Shown here: positions 1 to 5,173 of the stretch, piece after piece
Layout of the letters: each line of letters opens with the position of its first letter
Numbering within the stretch: position 1 is the stretch's first letter
Assembly (NCBI GenBank): GCA_032111745.1
Contig: JAULUH010000542.1
Coordinates: 1 to 6,562 of the forward strand
Reading direction: 5' to 3'
DNA length: 6,562 nt
Origin: JAULUH01 sp032111745
GTDB taxonomy: Bacteria; Chloroflexota; Anaerolineae; JAAEKA01
Notes under the pieces: model-generated
Told to the model about the DNA's origin: nothing
Database searches by the model: none
The model's input: the letters and a program-made list of their open reading frames with translations, nothing else
Translations under genes and position numbers: made by a program

Positions 1-2
1 CA

Positions 3-764
3 CCCCTGGGCCCGGACCCGCTGCGCCAGGTCAATGGCTGGGTCGAGCGCCAGACCAACGACAAGATCAAGGACCTGCTCAAGCCCCTGCACGTCGTGCC
101 GCTGCCTGTCCTGCTGCTGGTTAACGCTATCTACTTCAAGGGCAACTGGGCGGCCCAGTTCGATGAGGCAGTTACCGCCGCCGGCCCTTTCTGGCTGGCT
201 CCCGGCGAGGCGGTGGAGGTGCCCCTGATGCGCCAGAAGGGCGAGTTCGGCTACGACGAGTTCGATGGCTTGCAGGTCCTGGAGCTACCGTACGAGGGCG
301 GCGACCTATCCATGGTGGTGTTGTTGCCCGACCAGGTCGACGGCCTGGCTGGCCTGGAGGCTGCACTCTCCGTCGAGAACCTGGCCCGCTGGACTGGCCG
401 GCTGAGGCCTATGGAGGTCGAGGTTGTCCTACCCCGCTTCAAGCTCACGGGCGAGTTTGGGCTGGGGAGCACCCTGGCGGCTATGGGTATGCCGGAGGCC
501 TTCAGCGATGCAGCCGATTTCTCGGGGATGAACGGGCGCCCCCACGACCTGTTCATCGGCCATGTGGTGCACAAGGCTTTCGTGGAGGTGAACGAGGAGG
601 GCGCCGAGGCGGCGGCGGCCACGGCCGTGATCATGGCAAGAGGCATCTCGATGTCGCCGGTCTTCCGGGCCGACCACCCCTTCCTGTTCTTGATCCGCGA
701 CAACGCCACGGGCAGCATCCTGTTCCTGGGCCGTGTGGCGGACCCGGCGGCCGAGGATGCGTAG
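3..764 (+). CDS. Serpin family serine/cysteine protease inhibitor (5' truncated by window edge)
   Basis: The reading frame is open from the window edge to the TAG at 762-764, giving 253 C-terminal residues; a full serpin core is about 350-400 residues, so roughly the first third lies outside. Serpins are suicide inhibitors: a protease cleaves the exposed reactive-centre loop and is trapped by insertion of that loop into a beta-sheet. Visible hallmarks in order are VNGWVERQT, NAIYFKGNWAAQFD, LELPYEGGDLSMVVLLP, the reactive-loop hinge NEEGAEAAAATAV (from about 591) and the C-terminal signature FRADHPFLFLI. The alanine-rich hinge is typical of inhibitory serpins. Counting from the hinge Gly as P15 puts P1 at Gly or the Arg before it (MARGIS), so an Arg-directed (trypsin-like) target is possible but not certain. 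A signal peptide or lipobox would lie upstream of the window. It is convergent with the DinB-like gene, and its stop codon is inside an inverted repeat. Confidence 0.95.
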   Translation, partial: PLGPDPLRQVNGWVERQTNDKIKDLLKPLHVVPLPVLLLVNAIYFKGNWAAQFDEAVTAAGPFWLAPGEAVEVPLMRQKGEFGYDEFDGLQVLELPYEGGDLSMVVLLPDQVDGLAGLEAALSVENLARWTGRLRPMEVEVVLPRFKLTGEFGLGSTLAAMGMPEAFSDAADFSGMNGRPHDLFIGHVVHKAFVEVNEEGAEAAAATAVIMARGISMSPVFRADHPFLFLIRDNATGSILFLGRVADPAAEDA

Positions 765-792
765 GGGCACCGCGTAGCGCATCCGTTCCAAC
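762..792 (+). repeat. Left arm of inverted repeat bounding island A
   Basis: This 31-base arm starts at the serpin stop codon (TAGGGGCACCGCGTAGCGC, then AT, then a C, then CGTTCCAAC). Its reverse complement recurs at 1307-1339 with one mismatch and one 2-base insertion. The first 19 bases are identical in both arms. The arms are convergent and about 514 bases apart. Confidence 0.85.
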
Positions 793-830
793 TCCTGCCT
801 TCCCTTAGCCAGCCATGCCGCGTCTATACC

Positions 831-864
831 CTCGTAGGGTGCGGGCCTCCGCGCCCGCCCAGTC
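831..864 (-). repeat. Head hairpin element, copy 1 (inverted, no array attached)
   Basis: Read on the minus strand this is GACTGGGCGGGC, then GCGGAG, then GCCCGCACCCTACGAG. The arms GCGGGC and GCCCGC form a 6-bp GC-only stem around a 6-base loop. Further G-C pairs are possible beyond a single bulged A. It matches the plus-strand copies at 1032-1066 and 4963-4996. Unlike them, it is not followed by tandem repeat units. Confidence 0.8.
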
Positions 865-1031
865 TTTCACCCCAGCGCTCGGGCCATGACCCGGTGTGCC
901 GCTACCTTATTGGGCATGCTGGCCGCGTTTCAAGCCATGGAAGACCGGTCCCGGCGATGAGATGAGGGTTCTGGCGCAGCCAGGTGGGGGCGGCGCAACG
1001 CGGTGTCAAGGGCGAGGCGCGGTGAACGAAC

Positions 1032-1066
1032 GACTGGGCGGCCGCGGAGGGCCGCGCCCTACGAGG
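1032..1066 (+). repeat. Head hairpin element, copy 2 (leads into array A)
   Basis: The sequence is GACTGGGCGGCC, GCGGAG, GGCCGCGCCCTACGAG. The stem is GCGGCC with GGCCGC around the loop GCGGAG. Compared with the other two copies, one base has changed in each arm (G to C and C to G), and the base pair is retained. Its TACGAG end runs directly into the first tandem unit at 1061. Confidence 0.8.
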
Positions 1067-1254
1067 AAGATGGGTGTGGCGCAGCCGTGCCGCACGAGGA
1101 AGATGGGTGTGGCGCAGCCGTGCCGCACGAGGAGATGGGTGTGGCGCAGCCGTGCCGCAGGAGGAGATGGGTGTGGCGCAGCCGTGCCGCAGGAGGAGAT
1201 GGGTGTGGCGCAGCCGTGCCGCAGGAGGAGATGGGTGTGGCGCAGCTGCACCGT
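1061..1254 (+). repeat. Tandem repeat array A (about 6 units of 32-33 bp)
   Basis: Units start at 1061, 1094, 1127, 1159, 1191 and 1223. The first two are 33 bp (GAGGAAGATGG); the rest are 32 bp (GAGGAGATGG), one A having been lost. Each unit is AC or AG, then GAGGAGATGGGTGTG, a core GCGCAG, then CCGTGCCGC. Units 1-5 are almost identical. The sixth decays at its end (CAGCTGCACCGT). The mixed 33/32 period shifts every frame, so the array is not a coding repeat. Confidence 0.95.
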
Positions 1255-1306
1255 ACGGCCAGGTTGGCGGACTCAGCAGGCGATAGGCTGGACCAGGGCG
1301 GGATTG

Positions 1307-1339
1307 GTTGGAACGCATGCGCGCTACGCGGTGCCCCTA
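1307..1339 (-). repeat. Right arm of inverted repeat bounding island A
   Basis: On the minus strand this reads TAGGGGCACCGCGTAGCGC, GC, AT, a G, CGTTCCAAC, so it is the reverse complement of 762-792 apart from a 2-base insertion and one mismatch. Its first three bases are the TAG stop of the DinB-like gene. Both arms therefore supply the stop codon of the gene they flank. Confidence 0.85.
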
Positions 1340-1789
1340 GCGCAGCTTCTTTGCCTCCCAGCTGGCGTGCATGTCCAGGTAGCACAGCCAGCTGCGCACG
1401 GTGAGGCCGCCGAACTGGTTGTGGGGCACGGTGACCTCCGCGAGGTCGAGCTGGGCCAGCTGCCGGGAGAGGGCCACGGTCTCCTGTCGCGTCGCCGAGA
1501 AGGTGTCCTGCAGCTCGGCCCAGGTCGCCGCGCGGGGTGGGCGGTAGCCATCATATTCGTCCCGGACCAGGGGTGCGCCCAGGGCCACCCGCAGCCGGCT
1601 CTGGCCCCAGCGCTCGATGCCCACGATGTGGCTGAGCAGGCGGCAGTTTGGCGGGCTGTCCGCGGCGGCGGCGAAGGTGCGCTGCAGGCGGCCGCCGGAC
1701 ACGTCCAGTTTCTCGGCCATCTCGGCCAGGCTGAGGTCTCTGACCGGCCACTCCAGGAACCGGTTGGCCAACGCCTCACGCACGCCCAT
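1337..1789 (-). CDS. DinB-like (DinB_2 fold) putative metal-dependent protein
   Basis: This 150-residue protein has the length and pattern of the DinB/YfiT four-helix superfamily. That superfamily holds many metal-dependent transferases (for example bacillithiol or mycothiol S-transferases and maleylpyruvate isomerases), but most members have no assigned reaction. Supporting segments are LLSHIVGIERWGQSRLR (residues 51-67) and the C-terminal LTVRSWLCYLDMHASWEAKKLR. The usual metal site is one His in helix 2 and an HxxxH in the last helix. Here His54 and His141 are present, but the residue four after His141 is Glu145, so the triad is H/H/E or incomplete. The start is set by AGGAGG five bases before the ATG. 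It is the last gene of the proS operon, 20 bases after sufE. Substrate unknown; a cytosolic location is inferred from the lack of a signal peptide. Confidence 0.8.
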   Translation of the reverse strand: MGVREALANRFLEWPVRDLSLAEMAEKLDVSGGRLQRTFAAAADSPPNCRLLSHIVGIERWGQSRLRVALGAPLVRDEYDGYRPPRAATWAELQDTFSATRQETVALSRQLAQLDLAEVTVPHNQFGGLTVRSWLCYLDMHASWEAKKLR

Positions 1790-1794
1790 GGGGG

Positions 1795-1800
1795 CCTCCT
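1795..1800 (-). promoter_or_regulatory. Ribosome binding site of the DinB-like gene
   Basis: AGGAGG on the minus strand, five bases upstream of the ATG at 1789. It fixes the start well inside a much longer open frame that reads antisense-frame sequence over sufE. Confidence 0.85.
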
Positions 1801-1809
1801 GATTCTTGG

Positions 1810-2259
1810 TTACACTTCCGGAGTGATGGCCTGCATGGCCAGCCGCTTCATGTGGGCCAGGATGGCCGAGATGCCCTTGATGCGTTGGTAGGAGATGACC
1901 TGCTGCAGTCCCATGGCGTTGAAGAAGTCGCCGGGGATGGCCAGCACCTGCTCGGGAGTTGCCCCGGCCAGGCCCTCGGCCATGAGGGCGGCATAGCCGC
2001 GCACGGTGGGGGACTCGGGGGGCACGTCGAAGTAGAAGTACAGGCGGCCATCTGTGGTTTCGGCGTAGACGAAGACGGGGGTCATGCACTCGGGCACGGA
2101 GTCGAAGCTCTCGCGCTGGGCGGCGATGTGCTCGGGGAGGGGCGGCATCTGCGCCGAGAAATCCAGCAGGAGCTCCAGCTTGTCCCGGCCTTCGGCCTGC
2201 TCGAAGTCGTCGACGATGGATTGGAGGCGGGGAGGCAACTGGGGTGAATGATCGGTCAT
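1810..2259 (-). CDS. sufE: SufE family cysteine desulfuration protein
   Basis: SufE accepts persulfide sulfur from a SufS-type cysteine desulfurase and passes it to the Suf Fe-S cluster scaffold in the cytosol. The 149-residue product is of normal SufE length (about 140-150). Seen in order: IVDDFEQAEGRDKLELLLDF (residues 15-34), MPPLPE, the sulfur-carrying cysteine in VPECMTPVFVY (Cys58), YFYFDVPPESPTVRGYAALM, LAIPGDFF, and the C-terminal QRIKGISAILAHMKRL. All fit the family closely. The ATG at 2259 has GGAG seven bases upstream. It lies 29 bases after hpt and 20 bases before the DinB-like gene on the same strand. No SufS, SufB or other Suf gene is in the window, so its desulfurase partner is encoded elsewhere. 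Confidence 0.95.
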   Translation of the reverse strand: MTDHSPQLPPRLQSIVDDFEQAEGRDKLELLLDFSAQMPPLPEHIAAQRESFDSVPECMTPVFVYAETTDGRLYFYFDVPPESPTVRGYAALMAEGLAGATPEQVLAIPGDFFNAMGLQQVISYQRIKGISAILAHMKRLAMQAITPEV

Positions 2260-2288
2260 GTAAGCACTCCGTCCTTGGTAATGACCGG

Positions 2289-2867
2289 CTAAAGCCTCGA
2301 CTCCGTACCCTGAGACTCTTTGGGCAGCAAGAGGTCCGCGGCCAGCACGCCTACGAAGGGCAGGTTGCGGTAGCGCTGGCGGTAATCCAGGCCGTAGCCG
2401 ACGACGAAGCGGTCGGGTAGCTCGAAGCCGACGTATTTGAGGGGCAGCTTCACCAGCCGCAGCCGGGGCTTGTCGAACAGGGTGCACACCTCAAGGCTGG
2501 CCGGCTCGCGCTCGCGCAGCAGGCGCAGCAGGTAGTTCAGGGTCAGCCCGGTGTCCACCATGTCCTCGACGAATAACACGTGGCGCCCCGTGATGTTGAG
2601 GTCCAGGTCCTTGAGCAGGCGCACCTGGCCCGGGCCGACCTGGCCGCCGTAGCTGGCGATGGCGATGAAGTCCATCATGAAGGGCACGGTGACCTGGCGC
2701 ATGAGGTCGGCCATGAACAGGAGGACGCCCTTGAGCACGCCCACCAGCACGGGCTCCCGGCCGGCGTAATCCGCGGAGATGGCCGCGCCCAGCTCGGCCA
2801 CGCGCTGTTGGATCTGGGCCTCGGTGAGGAGCACCTCGGAGACGGCAGGGGGCACGGGCAGGGTCAT
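2289..2867 (-). CDS. hpt: Hypoxanthine phosphoribosyltransferase
   Basis: Purine-salvage enzyme joining hypoxanthine (and usually guanine) to PRPP to give IMP or GMP, in the cytosol. The 192-residue protein has the type I PRTase layout. LVGVLKG (41-47) is the cis-peptide loop that binds pyrophosphate, and DFIAIASYGGQ (66-76) is the flexible active-site loop. VLFVEDMVDTGLTLNYL (97-113) is the PRPP-binding motif with its paired acidic residues E101 and D102. FDKP (131-134) and YVGFELPDRFVVGYGLDY (145-162) complete the purine-binding side. The length is slightly above the usual 175-185, with a short extension at each end. Its ATG overlaps the stop of the preceding gene as ATGA, suggesting translational coupling; GAGG lies just upstream. 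Confidence 0.95.
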   Translation of the reverse strand: MTLPVPPAVSEVLLTEAQIQQRVAELGAAISADYAGREPVLVGVLKGVLLFMADLMRQVTVPFMMDFIAIASYGGQVGPGQVRLLKDLDLNITGRHVLFVEDMVDTGLTLNYLLRLLREREPASLEVCTLFDKPRLRLVKLPLKYVGFELPDRFVVGYGLDYRQRYRNLPFVGVLAADLLLPKESQGTESRL

Positions 2868-3232
2868 GGCGCCTCGTCCTCGCCCTGGCTGTCGAGGCCG
2901 ATCCAGGCCGCCTGCTCCGCGTCGTTGCGGCCGTACTTGGCCATCAGCTGGCGGAAGTCGCTGCGCTTGAACAGCTTGATGTTTACCTCCGGGTAGTGCT
3001 CCTGCAGCCAGTGGATCTTGCGGTTCTTGCGCCGGACCTGGGCCGACTTGATGGTGGTGATCTCCACGTACAGGTCCTGGTCGGGCAGGTAGAAATCGGG
3101 CGTGAAGGCCATGGCGACTCGCCCATCCCGGTCCTCACGCAGCACGAAGGTGCGGGGCTCGTACTGCCAGGCGACGCCATAGAAGTCCAGCAACCTGGCG
3201 AACTCCTCCTCGGCGGGATGGGCGAAGGCCAT
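2864..3232 (-). CDS. Uncharacterised 122-residue protein, PD-(D/E)xK nuclease-like
   Basis: I do not recognise a named family. The 122-residue product has an N-terminal helix with acidic residues (HPAEEEFARLLDFYG), then a pattern resembling the core of PD-(D/E)xK endonuclease folds. That pattern is a hydrophobic strand (WQYEPRTFVL), MAFTPDFYLP with Pro45-Asp46, a strand LYVEITTIK with Glu57, and then a basic segment (VRRKNRKIHWLQEHYP). The canonical ExK lysine is replaced by Thr59, although Lys62 is close. A last strand NIKLFKRSDFRQLMAKYG follows. The fold call is inference from spacing; activity is uncertain. It sits between proS (6-base gap) and hpt (4-base overlap) and so should be co-transcribed. 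The ATG start is chosen because it follows the proS stop, though its SD is weak. There is no signal peptide or membrane segment. Confidence 0.8.
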   Translation of the reverse strand: MAFAHPAEEEFARLLDFYGVAWQYEPRTFVLREDRDGRVAMAFTPDFYLPDQDLYVEITTIKSAQVRRKNRKIHWLQEHYPEVNIKLFKRSDFRQLMAKYGRNDAEQAAWIGLDSQGEDEAP

Positions 3233-3238
3233 GGCGGA

Positions 3239-4708
3239 TCAGTAGGCCCGGGCGAAGATCGCTACCCGATCGGTGGGCTTGCCGGTGTAGAAGCAGGTGC
3301 CCTCCCCTTCCGGGGTCTCCAGGGGGTAGCAGCGGATGGTGGCCTTGGTGTCGGCCTTGATCTGATCCTCGTCCTCGGAGGTGCCGGCCCAGTGTACACG
3401 CAGGAAGCCGCCGTGGTTTTCCAGCACCTCCTGGAACTCGGCGTAGCTGCGGATGCCGGTGCGGGTATTGGCGTCGCGGAAGGCGGTGGCCTGGGCCAGC
3501 AGGTTGGCCTGGATCGCCTCCAGCAGGTCTTGCACGGCGGCAGCCGCGCCGTCGGCGGGCACGCCGAAGAGCTTGGCCTTGGGGCCGCCGCCGGCCTCGG
3601 CCTCCCGGGAGCTGTCGCGGCGGGCCAGGACGACGGCGTTCTGCTGCACGTCCTTGGGGCCGATCTCGACGCGCACGGGCACGCCCCGCATCTCCCAGTC
3701 GTTGAACTTGAAGCCGGGGGTCAGCTCCTCGCGGGCGTCCAGGTGCACGCGAATGCCGGCCTGGCGCAGCTGGGCCTCGACGCTGCGGGCGAGCGCCATG
3801 ACCGCGTCGCGCTCCTCGTCCTTCTTGAAGATAGGCACGACCACGGCCTGGATAGGCGCCATCACCGGCGGCAGGCGCAGGCCCTGGTCGTCGCCATGGG
3901 CCATGATCACGGCGCCGACCATGCGGGTGCTGAGGCCCCAGCTGGTGGTCCAGGCGTGTTGGGTGTCGTTGTTCTGGTCGAGGAACTTGATGTCGAAGGC
4001 CTTGGCGAAGTTCTGGCCGAGGAAGTGGCTGGTGCCGCTCTGCAGGGCCCAGCCGTTGCCCATCATGGCCTCGATGGTGTAGCTGTCGACGGCGCCGGCG
4101 AACTTCTCGCGCTCGCTCTTCTTGCCGCGGATGACCGGGATGGCGGCGTCGACGATGGCGAAGTCGGCATAGACATCCAGCATCTGGATGGTCTCGGCCA
4201 GGGCCTCCTCGGCGGTGGCGTGGGCGGTGTGGCCCTCCTGCCACAGGAACTCCAGGGTGCGCAGGAAGGGCCGGGTGCGCATTTCCCAGCGCACCACGTT
4301 GCCCCACTGGTTGATGAGGATGGGCAGGTCGCGATAGCTCTGCACCCACTGGGAGTACATGTAGCCGATGATGGTCTCCGAGGTCGGGCGCACCACCAGG
4401 GGCTCGGCCAGCACCTCGCCGCCGCCGATGGTGACTACGGCCAGCTCGGGGGAGAAGCCCGCGACGTGCTCCTTCTCCTTTTCGAGGAAGCTCTTGGGGA
4501 TGAAGAGGGGGAAATAGGCGTTGACGTGGCCGGTGGCCTTGAAGCGGCGGTCGAGGCCAGACTGCACGGCCTCCCACAGGGCGTAGCCGTAGGGCCGGAT
4601 GACCATGCAGCCGCGCACGGGCGCGTTCTCAGCCAGCTGGGCCTCGCGAATGACGTCCAGGTACCAACGGGAATAGTCCTCGCCGCGCGGGGTGATTTTC
4701 GATGCCAT
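3239..4708 (-). CDS. proS: Prolyl-tRNA synthetase, short type-3 (archaeal/eukaryal-like) form
   Basis: Class II aminoacyl-tRNA synthetase that charges tRNA-Pro with proline in the cytosol. The 489-residue product lacks the editing insertion of the long bacterial type and matches the type-3 architecture. The catalytic core covers roughly residues 1-285, with motif 1 around VIRPYGYALWEAV (36-48), RPTSE (107-111), motif 2 around NQWGNVVRWEMRTRPFLRT (133-151), and motif 3 HGDDQGLRLPP (271-281). An HGTP anticodon-binding domain (about 285-385) and the ProRS-specific C-terminal domain ending in FARAY follow. In archaeal relatives this last domain can bind zinc through four cysteines; here only Cys460 and Cys472 are left and the CxxC partner is Thr475, so zinc binding is probably lost. 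The ATG at 4708 has GGAG seven bases upstream. First gene of the five-gene operon. Confidence 0.97.
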   Translation of the reverse strand: MASKITPRGEDYSRWYLDVIREAQLAENAPVRGCMVIRPYGYALWEAVQSGLDRRFKATGHVNAYFPLFIPKSFLEKEKEHVAGFSPELAVVTIGGGEVLAEPLVVRPTSETIIGYMYSQWVQSYRDLPILINQWGNVVRWEMRTRPFLRTLEFLWQEGHTAHATAEEALAETIQMLDVYADFAIVDAAIPVIRGKKSEREKFAGAVDSYTIEAMMGNGWALQSGTSHFLGQNFAKAFDIKFLDQNNDTQHAWTTSWGLSTRMVGAVIMAHGDDQGLRLPPVMAPIQAVVVPIFKKDEERDAVMALARSVEAQLRQAGIRVHLDAREELTPGFKFNDWEMRGVPVRVEIGPKDVQQNAVVLARRDSSREAEAGGGPKAKLFGVPADGAAAAVQDLLEAIQANLLAQATAFRDANTRTGIRSYAEFQEVLENHGGFLRVHWAGTSEDEDQIKADTKATIRCYPLETPEGEGTCFYTGKPTDRVAIFARAY

Positions 4709-4770
4709 GATGGTGCTCCGATTGGATACGTGCAGCGCGTAGGCTGGGTGAGTGGCGGGTGAGAGAGACT

Positions 4771-4793
4771 CGGGTTAGGCAACACATAACCCG
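4771..4793 (-). promoter_or_regulatory. Hairpin in the proS leader
   Basis: CGGGTTA and TAACCCG form a perfect 7-bp stem around a 9-base loop, 63 bases before the proS start. There is no T-run after it on either strand, so it is not a standard terminator. A role in leader regulation is possible but unproven. Confidence 0.5.
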
Positions 4794-4900
4794 GCGTGAG
4801 CGTGCGGCAAAGCCCCCCTGGCAGGGACGGAAGCTCGTCACCCGGCCGGGGGGCCGGAAGGGGATAGGCGAGGTGCGAAAGGGACCCGGAACATGGGCGT

Positions 4901-4929
4901 ATTCTACGCGCGTTGGGCCAACGGTGCAA
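4901..4929 (-). promoter_or_regulatory. Putative sigma70-type promoter of the proS operon
   Basis: On the minus strand TTGCAC (4924-4929) and TAGAAT (4901-4906) are separated by exactly 17 bases. Transcription would begin near 4894, giving a leader of about 185 bases before proS. It is the only good promoter pair I found ahead of the five-gene run. Confidence 0.6.
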
Positions 4930-4962
4930 ATCGCTGCCAGGAGCCCGATCCTGTGGTGCCAC

Positions 4963-4996
4963 GACTGGGCGGGCACGGAGGCCCGCACCCTACGAG
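4963..4996 (+). repeat. Head hairpin element, copy 3 (leads into array B)
   Basis: The sequence is GACTGGGCGGGC, ACGGAG, GCCCGCACCCTACGAG. GCGGGC (4969-4974) pairs with GCCCGC (4981-4986) around the loop ACGGAG. As in copy 2, the terminal TACGAG runs straight into the first tandem unit. Confidence 0.8.
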
Positions 4997-5173
4997 CAGA
5001 TGGGTGTGAGGTATGGACGGTAATCCGTGCCGACGAGGAGATGGGTGTGAGGTATGGACGGTAATCCGTGCCGACGAGGAGATGGGTGTGAGGTATGGAC
5101 GGTAATCCGTGCCGGCGAGGAGATGGGTGTGAGGTATGGACGGTAATCCGTGCCGACAAGGAGATGGACCTGA
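4992..5173 (+). repeat. Tandem repeat array B (4.5 units of 41 bp)
   Basis: Full units start at 4992, 5033, 5074 and 5115, with a decayed partial unit from 5156. Each is ACGAGGAGATGGGTGTG, a 16-base core AGGTATGGACGGTAAT, then CCGTGCCG. Only single-base differences separate the four units. Each contains the small inverted repeat ACGG, TAAT, CCGT. The flanks of the unit are the same as in array A; the core differs. A 41-base period is not a multiple of three, so this is not a coding repeat. Confidence 0.95.

Larger units (their letters stand above)
765..1336. other. Gene-free repeat island A
   Basis: There is no credible gene in these 572 bases. Open frames exist on both strands only because the tandem repeat lacks stops; they are low-complexity and change frame between units. 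From left to right the stretch holds the left inverted-repeat arm, a head hairpin on the minus strand (831-864), 166 bases of unique sequence in which I see only short palindromes (for example GACCGGTC at 943-950), a second head hairpin on the plus strand (1032-1066), tandem array A (1061-1254), about 50 unremarkable bases, and the right inverted-repeat arm. It lies between two convergent genes. I see no classical terminator with a T-run. Confidence 0.8.

Noticed and set aside
1061..1254. CRISPR array
   Set aside because: The sequence between repeat frames is identical in every unit and only 6 bases long, so there are no spacers; no cas gene is present.
1670..1740. AraC-type half helix-turn-helix in the N-terminus of the DinB-like protein
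   Set aside because: LSLAEMAEKLDVSGGRLQRTF resembles the pattern, but the second helix-turn-helix is absent and the segment fits the first helices of a DinB fold at normal total length.
896..1891. 331-codon plus-strand open frame across island A and the DinB-like gene
   Set aside because: It runs through the tandem repeat and antisense to dinB-like and sufE genes; no SD or domain supports it.
2996..4762. Long 588-codon open frame opposite proS
   Set aside because: It is antisense to a clear ProRS and arises from GC-rich codon bias; its translation is a Gly/Val/Leu-rich shadow with no family resemblance.
4771..4793. Integron attC site (GTTAGGC within a hairpin)
   Set aside because: No matching RYYYAAC partner at attC distance and no integrase; it is a plain hairpin.
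4709..4894. T-box leader for proS
   Set aside because: GGGTG and CGTCCCT occur on the minus strand at about T-box spacing, but the UGGN tRNA-acceptor motif is missing and only about 50 bases lie between the predicted start and this point, too few for stem I.
4992..5173. CRISPR array or minisatellite-coded protein
   Set aside because: The 16-base cores are the same in all units, and the 41-base period shifts the reading frame every unit.
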